Of a stretch of DNA of 64,000 nt, positions 12,563 to 24,814 are shown piece by piece; the stretch's first letter is position 1, and each line of letters begins with the position of its first letter. Both the position numbers and the translations under genes were made by a program. The stretch covers positions 124,001 through 188,000 of the forward strand of contig NW_020290008.1 in assembly GCF_003144195.1 (NCBI RefSeq), in the 5' to 3' direction. The notes under the pieces were generated by a model. It searched no databases and was not told the DNA's origin. It saw only the letters and a list, made by a program, of their open reading frames with translations. Source of the stretch: Ceraceosorus guamensis. Taxonomy: Eukaryota > Basidiomycota > Exobasidiomycetes > Ceraceosorales > Ceraceosoraceae.

Positions 12563-13771
12563 GGCCGAGCTTTAGCGTCAGAGAACACCTATAGAAGCTG
12601 TTCGAGTCCGTGAACCGTCGTGAAGTGATCGAGCGAGTCGTCAGTGGCGCTTTGCCTCCCTTAGGTCTGGACAAGAGCAGCTTCGGCGGTCTTAAGAGGT
12701 GGGAACAGCGCTGCTGCATCGGTGATTGTGAGCACACTCAAAGTGGTGAATCACAAATTATCAGAGACTCGTGATCACTCACTCTCAACTGGAATCACGA
12801 AAAGTGCGCTGCTAGATGCGCGCGCGGCCTATACCGGTAGACCGGCCCGAGTCAAGACGGTAAAATCTATGCGGAGATAGATGAGTTTGAGTCACGAGTA
12901 GTACCACGCCAGCAGGCACCCTGATAGGTTCACGAGTTTCGCACACTTCTCACGTGATTGCATCCAGATTCCTGCTCCACTCAAGACTCAAAACTCACTT
13001 TGACGCTTGACTTTTGACTTTTGACTCGTGAATCAGACTCGCTTGACTAGGATCTTTTCGAATCAAGAATGTGAATATCACAGATCAACAAAATTTCTTT
13101 AATTTCAAGATTCAACGGTTCTTGATTGTGATTCGATGACGAATTCGTGAATTTTGTATCTCTGCACCACACTCGTGACTCTCGACTTACACGCGTATCG
13201 GGTTTGCAAGTCCTCGCTCGAGTCGTCGCTCTTCTGGTGAGTGCCGAGTTGAGTCTCATTCAAGATTCACATCAACAGCTGCACGCGCGAGCTCTAGTGC
13301 TCGCAGCTATATCACCCATAGCACGAAGACGTCATCATGACCTCACTGAAGTCGAGCTTACCGAGTCACCGCTCTCACTAAATCCCTTACCAATGACGGA
13401 TTGGATGCCTACCCACTTCACGCGTAATCCAAGTACTTCCTGATCAGATCTTGATCGCAAGCTGAAAATGTTGCGTTGACGGCGTGTTGATCGCTGTGAG
13501 GTCGCCAAGCTGCAAGCACGGAGATGCTTGCTCGAACGCTGACCGACCGACATCTTCTTGAGTGTCTGACGTCGTCAAAGCGAGACGGAGCATCACCAGC
13601 ACGAGTAGGCGCATTGGTACAGAGCATGAGCATTCGATCAATGATGAGCGAAGAGACGAAGTTCTCGTCGGAATGAGTCATCAAGCGACGGAGTGAGAAG
13701 ACGAGCCGCCGAAACAGGTTGAGCAAGCCGCAATGGACTTGCTCGCAAGGACACAGAACAAACGCGCGCGA
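12563..13771. other. Promoter of the HAD gene and 3' flank of fibrillarin
   Basis: 1.2 kb between two minus-strand genes. 12750-13260 is dense in the dispersed AATCACGAAT / GACTCTTGA-type words. A 102-codon minus-strand ORF (13418-13726) overlaps another frame and has no recognisable motif; it is more likely fibrillarin 3' UTR than a gene. Confidence 0.55.
12750..13260. repeat. Dense AATCACGAA / TTGACTTTTGACTC repeat tract
   Basis: Imperfect copies of GAATCACGAAA, GACTCAAGACTCAAAACTCA, TTGACTTTTGACTTTTGACTC, AATCAAGAATGTGAATATCAC and CGTGACTCTCGACT follow one another in both orientations. This is the longest run of this repeat style in the left half and sits outside any coding exon. Confidence 0.6.
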
Positions 13772-15200
13772 TCACGCTCTGAATTGGGCGACGACGACCG
13801 CGTGATCCCTTTCGAAGAGGAAAGATGAAGCAGGCAGTGTCAGCCGAGCATTGGGCGCAAGTGTTTGATCACAAGGACGCGCTCACTTTTGGAAAGGCTC
13901 GAGAGTCAACAGCTCTCTGGGCTTGAAGGACTGCGATCGGAGTGGAATGTATGAGTGATGTCCAAAGCCAATGCGCAAAGGCAACAAGCCAATTGGCAAT
14001 TTCAAATCACTTACGCTCTCCTGCAGCTTTTTGACCTCGGATTGGTACACCGCCTCTGGTGCCGCTGTTGAATCGATACAGCTGGCCTTGATGCTGATGA
14101 CGGCGTGGCCCTGGTCTTTCAGAAAGTGGGAGCTGTTCAATGCCACGATACGAGATTGATCCGGCTGGGCGACGTCTGCAAAGACGCAGTCGACCATGCC
14201 AACAAGCATCCTGTACTTTTGAGGGTGTCGGGCATCTTCGATGATGGCTGGAAGCAAAGAACAACAAGGAGACACAGATGAGTCATAATTTGCTCCACTA
14301 CTTGACTGCAACCACTACTTCCATCACTGCTGTCCAAGCACTCACGGATGACATTCGTTCGCTTCTTTGCCATGTTGATCAGATCTCTTCCCGATCTGTG
14401 ACTGAACTCTACTGCGAACACAACTCCGGTTGGGCCTACGATGTCCGCGACGTGACTGACACTGGTTCCACTTGCTGCACCAAGATAGAGCACCTTGTTT
14501 CCCGGCTTGATGTGAATGTTGTCCAAGCCGCCCAAGACACCAGCTGCCAATTTGGATCTGAATGGATTCCACACTCTGTATTCGGTCTTGCTAGAGACAC
14601 CGGACTCGTCCGTGGCCGGCGTCTCGACAGAAATTCTCTTTTCCCCATACACCGAGTCTCCGGGAACCAAATTCCTGGTGACAAGAAGGTGCTCCTTGCC
14701 CTCAGCCACAAAGATGCCTTCATGCCTGTGAGGTTTGACGATGACGTTGGAACCACCCTTTGCGCCACCTCTGGCACCTCCACGCGCACCGCCCCGACCG
14801 CCGCGAGGTGCACCTCTGCCTTTTCCACCGGGTGCTCCCCTTCCACCGCCGCGTCCACCTGTGATGCGGAGAACCGTTCGAGTCAAATTCGACACTTCGC
14901 CAGGAACACGCAGAAAAATGCACTCACCGCGACCTGGAGGTCCACCTCTGCCACCTCTGTCTCCCCCACCGAATCCGCCTCTACCGCCACCTCGTCCGCC
15001 GCGATCACCGAATCCACCACCTCTGGGTGCTCCGCGTCCACCACCAAAGCCACCTCTTCCTCCACCACGTCCACCTCGATCCCCTACAAAAGCAAGCGGG
15101 AGAAGTAGTCAGCAAGTGTTTGAGCGGCGTCGCACGATGTAGCATTGCACCTGCACTGTTGACTACTTTGTGCGAGTGGCGGCCACTCACCGAAAGCCAT
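13772..15200 (-). CDS. NOP1: Fibrillarin, box C/D snoRNP 2'-O-methyltransferase
   Basis: Six exons: 15200-15191, 15083-14928, 14858-14346, 14247-14015, 13930-13887 and 13808-13772, 330 aa. The 10-nt first exon codes MAF plus one base. An N-terminal GAR domain of Gly/Arg repeats (about res 4-80) precedes the Rossmann methyltransferase domain: '[20 protein letters not shown]', '[10 protein letters not shown]', '[18 protein letters not shown]', the SAM loop '[17 protein letters not shown]', '[16 protein letters not shown]', '[17 protein letters not shown]' and '[15 protein letters not shown]'. The C-terminus '[18 protein letters not shown]' is restored only by the two short final exons, which confirms the splice model. 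It acts in the nucleolus, methylating rRNA guided by C/D snoRNAs. The start lies 640 bp from the divergent phosphoserine aminotransferase gene. Confidence 0.95.
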
Positions 15201-15840
15201 GGTGTATTGCTGGTGTTCGACAGTCGCTCGAATGTGTGCCTGTGTGTCACCCGACTCGGCTAGAGCCCAGATGTTGTGAGCCGTTCTTTGCGTGTCGGTC
15301 AGAGCTATGTAGTCTGTTGAACTTCGAGGGCCACACAGGATAGAGCGATGACTTGAGCGCGGTGCTGTGGAAGTGGACAAATCAAGGACAAGGAGCCCTT
15401 CCTTTGCCTTTTGGCTTGCTGCAGCATGCTGCAGTCACAGATCCCAGTCGTGATGATGAGTTTCCTGAATTTCTTGGACCAGCCGTCAAAAAAGTTGCTG
15501 CAACTCCCACGTGGTGGAAATCGCTCCAATCGCTGATGCACCCCAAGTCGCGCCCCCATTCGCCAATTCTCGTGCGAGTCACAACAACGCACGAAGCGAA
15601 GAGCTGACTTCTCGTCACGTGCAGAGGTTACACTTCCTGCTCCACTGCTTTTCTCAAACTACGACTCATCAAGATTCAAGGCCGATGCGGTGCTTTTTGG
15701 TGAATGACTCGACCTTGGGATTCGCCTTCACCAAAGCCACTCAGAACTGATTGATCTCGCTCCTGGTGTCGCGCGCGTAAGCTTCCTCCTCTCCCATCAC
15801 TCGCACGACCGCCCCGGCACTCGTCTGTCATCCATTCATC
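15201..15840. other. Divergent promoter region (fibrillarin / phosphoserine aminotransferase)
   Basis: 640 bp between two head-to-head starts; should contain both promoters. Only short overlapping ORFs with no motif. No RNA gene recognised. Confidence 0.6.
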
Positions 15841-17157
15841 ATGTCAACGCCGGACGACAAGCTCACGCTGGACATCAGCAAGAGGGAAGGAACCATCAAT
15901 CTCGGAGCTGGTCCATCCTCTCTCCCTACGTCTGTCCTGCTAGAAGCCGCACAAGGCATCTTGGATTTCTCTAGCACAGGCATGGGCCTAACCGAGCTGT
16001 CGCATCGATCGGGCACATTCAAAAAGGTCATCGAGTCAGCCGAAGAGGATCTGAGAAAATTGTTAGACATTCCAGAAAACTACGCCGTGCTCTTTATGCA
16101 AGGCGGAGGAACTGAACAATTCAGCGGGACGGCGTTGAATCTGTTGGCTAGTCACGCTATCGCACATCCAGACTACGTCCAGCAACACAATGGACAGGGG
16201 CCTGCGCTGGACTATGCCGTTAGCGGAAGCTGGAGCGCCAAGGCTCTCAAAGAGTCCAAGAGGCTCGGCGGCAACGCCAAGGCCGTCTTCGACTCTCGCA
16301 AGCTGGAAGGTTCAGACGGAAAGTTCGGCATCATTCCCCCCACGTCGACGTGGCAGCTGAGCGGAGTGGATGGCTCAGGCAAGGTTGCGAGCAAAGATGA
16401 ATTGCCAGCCATGCTGTATTACTGCGACAACGAAACGGTGGATGGGGTGGAGTACACTCCCGCTTTCCCAATCGATCAATTACCCAAGGAATATGCTCAG
16501 AACGTACCCATCGTGGCCGATTGCAGTTCCAACATTCTCTCTCGCAAAATCGACATTGCAGCTCATTCCATTGTCTTTTTTGGAGCTCAAAAGAATGTCG
16601 GGCCGGCAGGCGTGACCATCGTCATCGTCAAGAAAGATCTGATCGCTCGAGATCCCGATGAAGGAGTTTCGAATGGAGGTCCAAGGATCCCGACTACGCT
16701 GGCATACAAGCATCATGCAGACGCAAACAGTCTCTACAATACACCCCCAATGTTTGCCATCTACGCATCAGGTCTCGTGTTCGCCGATCTGCTCAAAAGT
16801 AAGGGCGGAGTCGTTGGAGCATCTCAACGCGCGGACATGAAGAGCAGAGCAGTGTACGACGTGATCTCGAAAAGTCAGGGTGTCTTCGCTGCGACGGTCA
16901 AGGATCCAGCCAGCAGGAGCAGGATGAACATCTGTTTCAGAATATTGGCACGCGACGGAAAGACGCCAAACAATGAGCTGGAAGAGAGGTTCATTAAGCG
17001 ATGCAGAGAAAAGGGCATCGAGCAGGTCAAAGGTCACCGTTCCGTCGGAGGGATCAGAACCAGTCTTTACAACGCCGTCTCCCCCGAGCAGACGCTTGTT
17101 TTGGTTGATGTCATGAAGGCCTTTGCGAAAGAAGTCCAAGACGAAAGGCGAGCCTGA
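15841..17157 (+). CDS. SER1: Phosphoserine aminotransferase
   Basis: Single exon, 438 aa, the usual length for the family. A PLP enzyme that converts 3-phosphohydroxypyruvate and glutamate to phosphoserine and 2-oxoglutarate, the second step of serine synthesis, in the cytosol. Seen: 'INLGAGPSSLPTSVL', 'GMGLTELSHRSGTFKKVIE', 'AVLFMQGGGTEQFSGTALNL', 'VPIVADCSSNILSRKIDI' and the PLP-binding Lys in 'FGAQKNVGPAGVTIV' (K251), then 'NTPPMFAIYASGLVFADLL' and the C-terminal 'GHRSVGGIRTSLYNAV'. The start is the first ATG and matches the family N-terminus. It is the only conserved enzyme gene in the window without an intron, other than the P-loop NTPase gene at the right edge. Confidence 0.97.
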   Translation: MSTPDDKLTLDISKREGTINLGAGPSSLPTSVLLEAAQGILDFSSTGMGLTELSHRSGTFKKVIESAEEDLRKLLDIPENYAVLFMQGGGTEQFSGTALNLLASHAIAHPDYVQQHNGQGPALDYAVSGSWSAKALKESKRLGGNAKAVFDSRKLEGSDGKFGIIPPTSTWQLSGVDGSGKVASKDELPAMLYYCDNETVDGVEYTPAFPIDQLPKEYAQNVPIVADCSSNILSRKIDIAAHSIVFFGAQKNVGPAGVTIVIVKKDLIARDPDEGVSNGGPRIPTTLAYKHHADANSLYNTPPMFAIYASGLVFADLLKSKGGVVGASQRADMKSRAVYDVISKSQGVFAATVKDPASRSRMNICFRILARDGKTPNNELEERFIKRCREKGIEQVKGHRSVGGIRTSLYNAVSPEQTLVLVDVMKAFAKEVQDERRA

Positions 17158-17435
17158 AGGCGCTATTCTTTGGAATCAGAAACCACTGACATGTTGTCAT
17201 GAATGCATGCTTGTCGATAGAGCGCAGTGGTTCAGCCATTCGGTCTGTGTATACAACGCTCAGAGGAGCATGCTTTTGGGAAGTTGCGTCGTGTAGGGAA
17301 ATGGGAATAGCAGAGGTTCGCAGGTCGCGTAATAGGCTCGATTGGGCAGAGGTAGCTGGGAAAAAAGTGCCCAATGATGGAATGCTAAAGGAATCCTCAG
17401 AGCATTCTAAGATCGCTGTGCTGAATGCACACAGC

Positions 17436-20400
17436 CTACTTGCGAGCGCCAGGCGGTCTGAAGCAGTCAGATTAGAGAAAGGAGCGGTCAGCGAACGAGT
17501 GCAAGTACGCCCAATGGAAGTGAGCCTCACCTGTACGCATTGGGGTTACGACGTGGAACCTCTTGGAAGCCGTCCGCGGCAGCTGAAGGCCCATTGGACG
17601 ATTCTCGAGGTCTTGACGGCGTGGCTGCGCCAGATGTTGGCGCAGCATCGCCAGCAGTGCCCCTTGCTGCTTCACGTTCTCTCCATCCACCGGTGCTCTT
17701 GCCGAACACCCGTGGAGGGCCGGATGAGGCAGAAGGAGCAGCGGCGGCAGCAGGGGTAGGTGCCGGACTGGAAGAGGATGCAGGTCCACGTGAGGGGCTG
17801 GAGGTACCGTTGGCTACTGCCGCAGCTGGCACGGGCGTGGAGGTACCAGTGGATGGGGCCGTCTCTCCGCTGGCCTCCGCAGCTTTGCGAGCAAGCTCCT
17901 TCTCTCTCCAGCTTCCCGGTTTGACACCGGCAAAGCGGGGCGGCGCAACGCCAGAAGCCGGGCTAGCGTCACGTGCGGCAGCGACTGCGCCAGCTGGTGC
18001 AGCACCTCGCCACGACCGTTCGCCTCCTGCTGCAGGGGTGGCGGCTGGGCCAGCACGTCGTTCTGCCTCCTTGGCGCGCATCCTCTCCTCGATCTCCTGC
18101 TCTCTCGCTCTCTGCTTCTCCGCCTGCTCCCGCAGCTGAGCTTGCCGGGCCTCGATCGCTGCCCTTTGCTCGGCTTCGCGCTCGGCTTCCTTCTCCGCTT
18201 CGAGACGGCGCTGCTCGGCCTGACGGTCCTCCTCTGCAACAGAGAGAAGGAAATGGCGTCAGAAAGATGATCTTTCACAAACAGAATCGTGAGCACTCAC
18301 CCTCGCGTCGAAGTCTTTGACGCTCTTCCTCTTCGGCAGCGCGAATGCGTTCTTCCTCGGCGCGTTTTGCGGCCTCTTCCTTCTCCGCAGCAACCTGGAC
18401 CCGCCTCTTTTGCTTCTCTTCCTCGATCTGGTCGTTTGCACGAGCTTGTCTAGCTTCCATTTCCTCTTTGCGCTTGCCTTCGATGACCCTCCTCAACTCG
18501 CCATAGTCTGGCAGAATACGCTGCAGCCGCTTCTTCAGCTGGAGGTCAGAAGCGTGCTTCTGACGCAAGGTCTCGACCAGCGTAGCTTGCGCCTGCACAT
18601 GGTTTGCTTTGTCTTCCTCCTTCTGGTGCTCGTAGTCAGCCTCAACGAGAGGCAGCTCCTCGCGCCGGTAGGCACGCTCCAAGTGGTCCATGCGACGGTG
18701 AATGATACGGAGACGGTCTGCTAGCTCTTTCTTCTCGCGCTCAATCTGCTCAACTTGCAATTGAACGAGCTTGTCTGTGTCCAAGTTGGCGTACTCTTCC
18801 TCTGTGAGCTTGAGTCCACCCTTCTCGCGAAGGCTTTGCGCGAGCTTCTTGGCCTCGTCTTGCTTGACCTGCTCCATTTCCTTGCGGATGCGCTCGAGCT
18901 CGCGATTGCGCTTTTCTTCTTCTGCCCGCTTCTCTTCGGCAGCTTGCGCGGCGCGCTGGCGCTCGGCACGAGCAGCAGCTTCGTCCTTCTCTTTGCGTGC
19001 GGCTCGCTCCTCGAGGAGTTCCTTGCGCTTTTCCAGGATCGCTTTGCGAGCCACCGCAGCTTTGTGCTCCTTCTCTGCACTGTCCACAGCGCGAGCAAAG
19101 ATATCGCGTTTGGCGGCTTGCGCAGCCTCGAGCTCTGCTGGATCGATGATCTTCACCGTCGTGTCGAGACAGCCAGCGAGACGCGCCAGCTGTGTGCGAA
19201 CGAGCTCGCCTGGCGTCTGTTGGAGTTTTGTCACGTCAGTCTCAGCACCGGCACTGGTGAAGGAGGCAGGATGCGCTTCTGCGGCGAAGACATCGTCTTG
19301 GAAAGTGATTGCCTGCGTAACGTGGTCTACTCGAATGTCGAGGTGACCACGCTTTGCAGCGTTCAGGCAGAAGTTTTCAACGTCCGCAGGGGTGTAGTTG
19401 TTGGGCGCCTTGAATGCAGCAACGAGGTCCATGACTCTGGTAAGCTTGACGGCGTCGTACACCTGGCTGAGCTGCTGAAAGAGTCGGGTCAGAACGACGC
19501 TGTGAAGAGGCTTGACGTACTTGGCCATCTCTTCGTCCTGCGCAATCTGATTGATGATCGGCTCGATCTTTGCGCAAATTGAAAGAGGGTGAAACTCGAC
19601 TTCGAGAATATTGTACAGCTCGCGAAGCTCTGGGCGAACACGGCGAAGTATGTTACGGCTCAATGCCTCTTTCAGCAGACCCGCTCGGGTTGGGGTGCGG
19701 GTGAGGCCGAGGAGCGAGGTGAGTCTACCGGTACGGCTTCGTGTCTCGACGTCGCCGAGCAGGAAATCCGACTTTGATTTGTTCATGTTTCCCGTGCCAG
19801 GAGCATTGCTGCTGATGACTGGCACAGCGAGGGCGCTCAGCAAGACAAAAGAGGCGTAGCGAGTGTGCTCTTCCTCCGTCTTGATGCCTCCACGAGCCAA
19901 AGAGTAGTAGCGGTTCCATGCCGCAGCGTGGAAGAGGTTGTTGTCGGATACCATGAAGATCTTGGTGAGCTTCTCGTAGTAATTAGCCATCATCGATGGA
20001 CGGGGAGCTTTCTTCGCCATGGTGAGAAGGTTGTGCACATCCTCAACAGACCGGAACGCCTCTTGCCAAAGCTCGAGCTCGACTGCAGCATTGAGCTGGG
20101 AGAAGCGTGTGTCAAGGTGTCGCTGAAGGGTGTCGGGCTCAGTGAGGTTGATCGCATGCGTGTGGTGGGAATACCGTGCCACATTTTGCAGGTGGATGCG
20201 CAGCAAGTCGCAAAGACGTCTGAATTCGGTCTTGCGCTCGTACTGCAGGCAGAACTGAAGAGCGCGGTGTGCGACTTGCTGTGTGGAGATGGTGGGAGAG
20301 TGTTACAGGTCAGCACAATGACAGATGAGCGCTCCATGAGATGTTGTATGTCATCAAGTAGCGTGCTTGCCCTAGCAGCATTGCCCTTAAACTCGCTATC

Positions 20401-20953
20401 GAGGCCTGGCCACAAAACGCACCTGGTATGGAACTTCGAGGCGCGCATTGTTGCGCAAAATGTCGAGCGATGTGCGATAGGTCTCCCACAGGAACTTGAG
20501 CCAAGGCGTGACCAAGGCGCGATCTGTACGATCTTTGCTCTCCTCGCTAGTGACAGCACCGAGGAGCATGCTCTCGGGCGTCTCGCTCTCTTCAAGATCA
20601 TCCACTTCCACCTCCTTGGCAGCTTCGTCAGCCTTGGCCTGAGCATCCGCCACCTTTTGCTCCGAAAGGCTGATGAGGTGCTTGATGACCACATCAATAC
20701 TTCCAGCATTGGTGTTCTGCGAAACGTTCTTGTACTGAACCAGTCCATCCTTGACAAGTCTACCTCTACGTAGGTCAACGCAAAGATCCGTAAAGCGGAT
20801 CATGATTGGCTCCAAGGATGCCAAGGGAGTCTGCTTGAATGAGCGAAGCGCAAAGATCTCTGACAATGCAGACAGGGCGGCTGTCGTCTGACCGACGCCA
20901 ATCAACTCTTCGGCTCGCTTGAGAACCGTCTCTGGGCGTTGGAGGCGCGACAT
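17436..20953 (-). CDS. TIF32: Translation initiation factor eIF3 subunit a
   Basis: Four exons: 20953-20423, 20278-18301, 18233-17531 and 17457-17436, 1077 aa. The largest scaffold of eIF3, which binds the 40S subunit and bridges it to other initiation factors. The N-terminus 'RPETVLKRAEELIGVGQTT' fixes the start at the ATG at 20953. 'LQFCLQYERKTEFRRLCDLL' is joined by exon 2, followed by a PCI domain (roughly res 330-500), a long Glu/Lys/Arg-rich helical spectrin-like region (about 540-860), and a Pro/Ala-rich tail with repeated 'GSWREKE'/'GGWRERE' units, ending in 'DGFQEVPRRNPNAYR'. The last 22-nt exon is inferred: exon 3 ends TACAG|GTGAGG, and a good branch site and CTTCAG lie 73 nt on, giving the ending 'AYRPPGARK'. 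Without it the protein would end at 'AYR'. Confidence 0.93.
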
Positions 20954-21677
20954 GATGGGCGATGGCAATGTGCGCGGTTGAGGGTCGCTGGTCGCGTAAA
21001 TGTGAAGGATGCTCTCGTGCCGTCTGCAAGTCTATGTTTGCCTGGGTGCAGAGAAGGCCTCGGAGTGGGTGATGGAGGGGACACTGAAGAAGCGTACGCC
21101 CCTCCTGACTTCACGTCGTCCTCGATCCAACGAACGACAGGCTGCAGAGCCACACAGTCAGGCAGCCCACCGCGACACGAGCCACCAAAGCGACAAAATC
21201 TTGCTCGCGCTGACTGCTGCTGCTCATGCTGCAGCGCAGCACACATCCTTCCTTCTCATGCAACGCCGGCGCACGAAGTAACGCGCGCCAACCAGCCACG
21301 TGGGGTCTGAGACGCGCAGTCGCGTCTTCAGCATGCATTCAGTGATTCACGACTCTTGAATATCACGGTCTGATCTGAAATGGGTACACGTCATTCCTGA
21401 TTGCTGTGTGTATGAACTTGAACAGCTAAAGAGCCTACCCTGAGTGGCATATCAGACATTCACGGTCGAGCATCCCTTCACTAAGAGGCAAGTACAGATC
21501 AGATTGAGACGTTGTGCGCTCGGCAATAAGAGAGACGCGCAAGGCCGAAAGAGGTTCGACCCCAAGCGACAAGCTGCTGGCTAATAAGGAAATGATGAGT
21601 TGGGGCAAGAATGTGGTGCATACATGAAGCTTGATGGCGAATCAACGTTCCCTCGAAGGTGTCTAAAGTGCCGTGGC
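20954..21677. other. Promoter region of eIF3a
   Basis: 720 bp between two minus-strand genes: the low end is the eIF3a promoter/5' UTR, the high end the 3' flank of the SH3BGR-like gene. A short copy of the dispersed repeat (GATTCACGACTCTTGAATATCACG) is at about 21341-21365. No gene seen. Confidence 0.55.
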
Positions 21678-24600
21678 CTATGCTGGGATCTTCACGTCGA
21701 AATCTCGAGGTCTGCCATCATCATCGTCGTCGTCATCGCCTTCCCAAGACAGACCGTCGTCTTTGCTGATGATAGAAGCAGCATCATTATCGTTGTCCAG
21801 ATCCGCCATAGCGGCATCCGCATCGCGCAGGATCTGACTGAGGGTCTTGTGCATCCTATCTTCTCGGCTGACGGTGGATGAGGATTTCCTCTCGTCAGAA
21901 ATGGAGCTCTTGCCCCTACCAACTGATCCGAAGAAGGAGTCTTTGCCACCCCCGCTGGAGCTAGGACTGAGTGGAGAAGTCACCTTCTCGTTCTTTCCTT
22001 TGCCGAATTTGGCCAGACTAAAACGGCCCTTCTTGGGAGGACCAGAGGCGGAAATTGAGCCAGAGGAATGCGCATGCGAGAGTGAAGAGTCAGGGCCGCT
22101 GCTGGAATGACGACTGGAGGCAGAGTGGGGCGAAGGAGGAGGAGGACTGGAGCCCAATGACGGCCCAGAGTGAGACGGCGTCATCGGAGAGCTTGAGCTG
22201 CCGTCCCTTCGCTGCACATCGATAGCACGGCGCGAAGATGCCGAGGCGGGGGGAGACTTCATGTTGGTGCTGGAGCGAGAGGGTCGTGGTCGGCTTGGCG
22301 GAGACGCAGCGGCATGATTCGCGCTTTGCGATGAGTCTGCACCGGAAGGGTATTCGCTGCCCTGAGCCTCCCCTTTCACCGCTTCTGGCGAGCCATGAGG
22401 TGAGTATAGCTGCTTGGAAGAAGCACTAGCCCCCAATGGTGAAGGCGGAGCACCTGGCTCTTGAGGATCGTTGCTGATACCGCTTAGGTCTAACATTGGG
22501 GGGAGTGGCTTGCCATCGGCTGCTGATCCATTCGCACCCTCTACCTTAGACCCATCGGCACCATCAACTTCTGTGTTTTGATGGACTTCCCCTCCGTGTA
22601 GCATCAGCGCAATGGCAGCATCGGTTTCTGCACCACCCACGAACTTGGACATTGGTCTAGATGTTCGTTTGTCGAGATCTTGTGTGCTGCGAATCGGTAG
22701 CTCAGCAACTGCTGCCTCGGCCTCCTCCGCATCATCCGTATTTGGTGGAGGTTGATCTGCAGCAGGAGCGTCATCCACATCAGGCAAATCAGCCTGTTTG
22801 GCTCGTGGCGTCTCGTCAGGCTCCACAGGAGGGTTGCTTGACGGCGCAGCGGGCTCCGACGCAGGCTCCGACCTGGGCTTCAAATGTGGGCTCGTGCTCG
22901 TTTTGATCGGCAAGACGTCGCTTGCGCTTCCGGCCGAATCACCATCGCCAACATTTGAGTCAGTCAAACTGCTATCCGGTGTATCTGCAGGCTTATTGTC
23001 GAGCTCCAGCTCGTGGGTAGCTTCCGCGGCGATATCCTGACCTTCAGAGACAAATATCTCTTCCTTGGACGGGGGCAAAACAAGACGATGATCCTCGGAG
23101 GCTGTCGAGCTGTCTTTGTCTACCTTTGCATCCTTGTCCAAGGGAGATGTCATAATTGCATTCTCGGGAATGATTGCAGTATCGTCCTTCTTGCTGCTCT
23201 TGGATTCCGCAGCGCTTGGCTTGACACCTGTCAGCAGCTCCGCATCATTCGCTGCGTCCACGTGAGCAGAGACAGGAACTGGTGACTCCTTCTCTGCGGA
23301 GACCAGGGGGCTCTTTGAGCGCTGTCGCGCGCTTTCACTACTGCTGAAGCTGCTGATGCTAGAGACGCTGCCGCCCGCTCCTCTCTCTCGCGCGCGTCTG
23401 GCCACCTCCCTTGCACCGACTTCGTCACGCGCGCGTTCCGCTTTGCTTTGCACGCGCTTCAGGCGCGCTCCCCCGCTGCTTGCTCCCTCTGGGATCGTTC
23501 CGTGCGATATGAAAGCTTCAGCTTCGTCTGGCGTAAGCTGAATGTCTGCCAGTCCCAAGCTAGCCAGGAGTGCATCGGCATCTTCGTGGCCAACGATCGC
23601 CTCAGATCGCGATGCCGTAAGAGCTTCCGACAGGCTCCCGCCTTCTGCAATCATTTTGGCTATGGCTGATGATGATGCACCCCTTGCCGTAGCGGCAGAA
23701 GAAGCCTCAGCAACGAGAGCTTTGGACGACATTTGACTCGCATTGTAGCGAGCCAGCCTAGATGCAGAGCTGTCCGAGGCAGAAGAAGAACTTTCGCTCA
23801 TGCTTCTCGACGAAGCAGCGCTGGCGCTGCCCGTGCCCATCTTCGCAAGCTTCAGTGGAGCTACTCCTGCATTTGCTGAGGGAATGTACGTGCGAGGCAC
23901 AGGCGCTTGCGGTGTGATGCCAAGCTGAGGATACAGGCCCCGTTTTCTGGGGTCCTTAGACTCGGCGGCTGCCAGTGCCTTCGCCTTTGCCTTTTCTTCC
24001 TCTCTCCTCTTAGAGTCAGAGAGACTCAGCGCTGAGATCTCAGCAAGCATGGCGTCGACATCGTCGTCATTCAGGTCGAGAGAGTTGGCATCGAAGCTTT
24101 CCATCAAATCTTCGACGCTTGCTTCCTCCCGCTTGCCAGCTCCGGTGGGAGCGTGAGGTAGTGCTACTGTCGGCGCTGCAACTGGGCCCCTATCTGACAC
24201 GGACCGAGGCTTAGCCAGACCGATCGGAGCTAAGTGTTTGCCAGAAGCACGCGGTTTCGACTCCTCATTATTGCTACCTTCAGGAGTGATGCTGGCACGG
24301 CTTGACTCTGCATTGGCGCCTTCACCTGTCGTAGCCGATGGGACATCAGCTGATGCCGGTGCTGGTGCAGAGGTCCGCCCATCGTCGACGCGCAAGAACA
24401 ATCCCAGCTCGCCAAACTCTACTGCCTCTTCGAATTCTTCGAAAGTCCCCCTCCACTCGTTGTTTACCAGCAGTCCGGGTATTTGAGGATCTCGCGCCTG
24501 CCAGTGATTGGATAGCGAACCAAGAAGGAGTCAGAGGTGTGTATGACGCAGAAAGTTGAGCAGTCTACCTTACTCACCTTTCTCCTCCACCTGCTCTTTG

Positions 24601-24814
24601 CATCCTCGTCGCTAGCTAGATCATGGTAGATGTAGGGGACCTGTGCAGCGAGCCGATTTGGATCTTAGCAAATTGACCAGAGACTCGGTATACAGCGACG
24701 CTCATGGCAACCGACCTTTTTAACAGTCAACACCGATACGAAGCGCTCATGTCTGGAGCGGACTTTGATGTTGGATAGGATAGATGTGCTAAAGAGCTCT
24801 ACTGACGTCGCCAT
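21678..24814 (-). CDS. SH3BGR/glutaredoxin-like domain protein with long disordered tail
   Basis: Three exons: 24814-24716, 24640-24578 and 24497-21678, 993 aa. The first ~90 residues, rebuilt across two introns, read as an SH3BGR-type thioredoxin fold: 'VELFSTSILSNIKVRSRHER', 'VKKVPYIYHDLASDEDAKSR', 'DPQIPGLLVNNEWRGTFEEF' and 'EFGELGLFLRV'. The usual glutaredoxin active-site Cys is absent, as in SH3BGR proteins. The remaining ~900 residues are Ser/Pro/Asp/Glu-rich and look disordered, with short conserved-looking patches ('LNDDDVDAMLAEISALSLSD', 'LGLADIQLTPDEAEAFI', 'RMHKTLSQILRDADAAMADL') that may be helices or partner-binding motifs, and an acidic poly-Asp run just before the end. Function unknown; plausibly a cytoplasmic or cell-cortex scaffold. 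The fold call is by pattern, so moderate. Confidence 0.75.

Noticed and set aside
13418-13726. 102-codon minus-strand ORF just after fibrillarin
   Set aside because: Most likely 3' UTR of fibrillarin; no motif, and it overlaps another open frame.
14278-15108. 276-codon plus-strand ORF
   Set aside because: Antisense to the fibrillarin exons; its Thr/Ser-rich sequence is the mirror of the Gly/Arg codons and of the methyltransferase exons.
18755-19582. 275-codon pl-strand ORF
   Set aside because: Lies wholly opposite the long eIF3a exon; the Leu/Ser-rich translation is a shadow of Glu/Lys/Arg codons.
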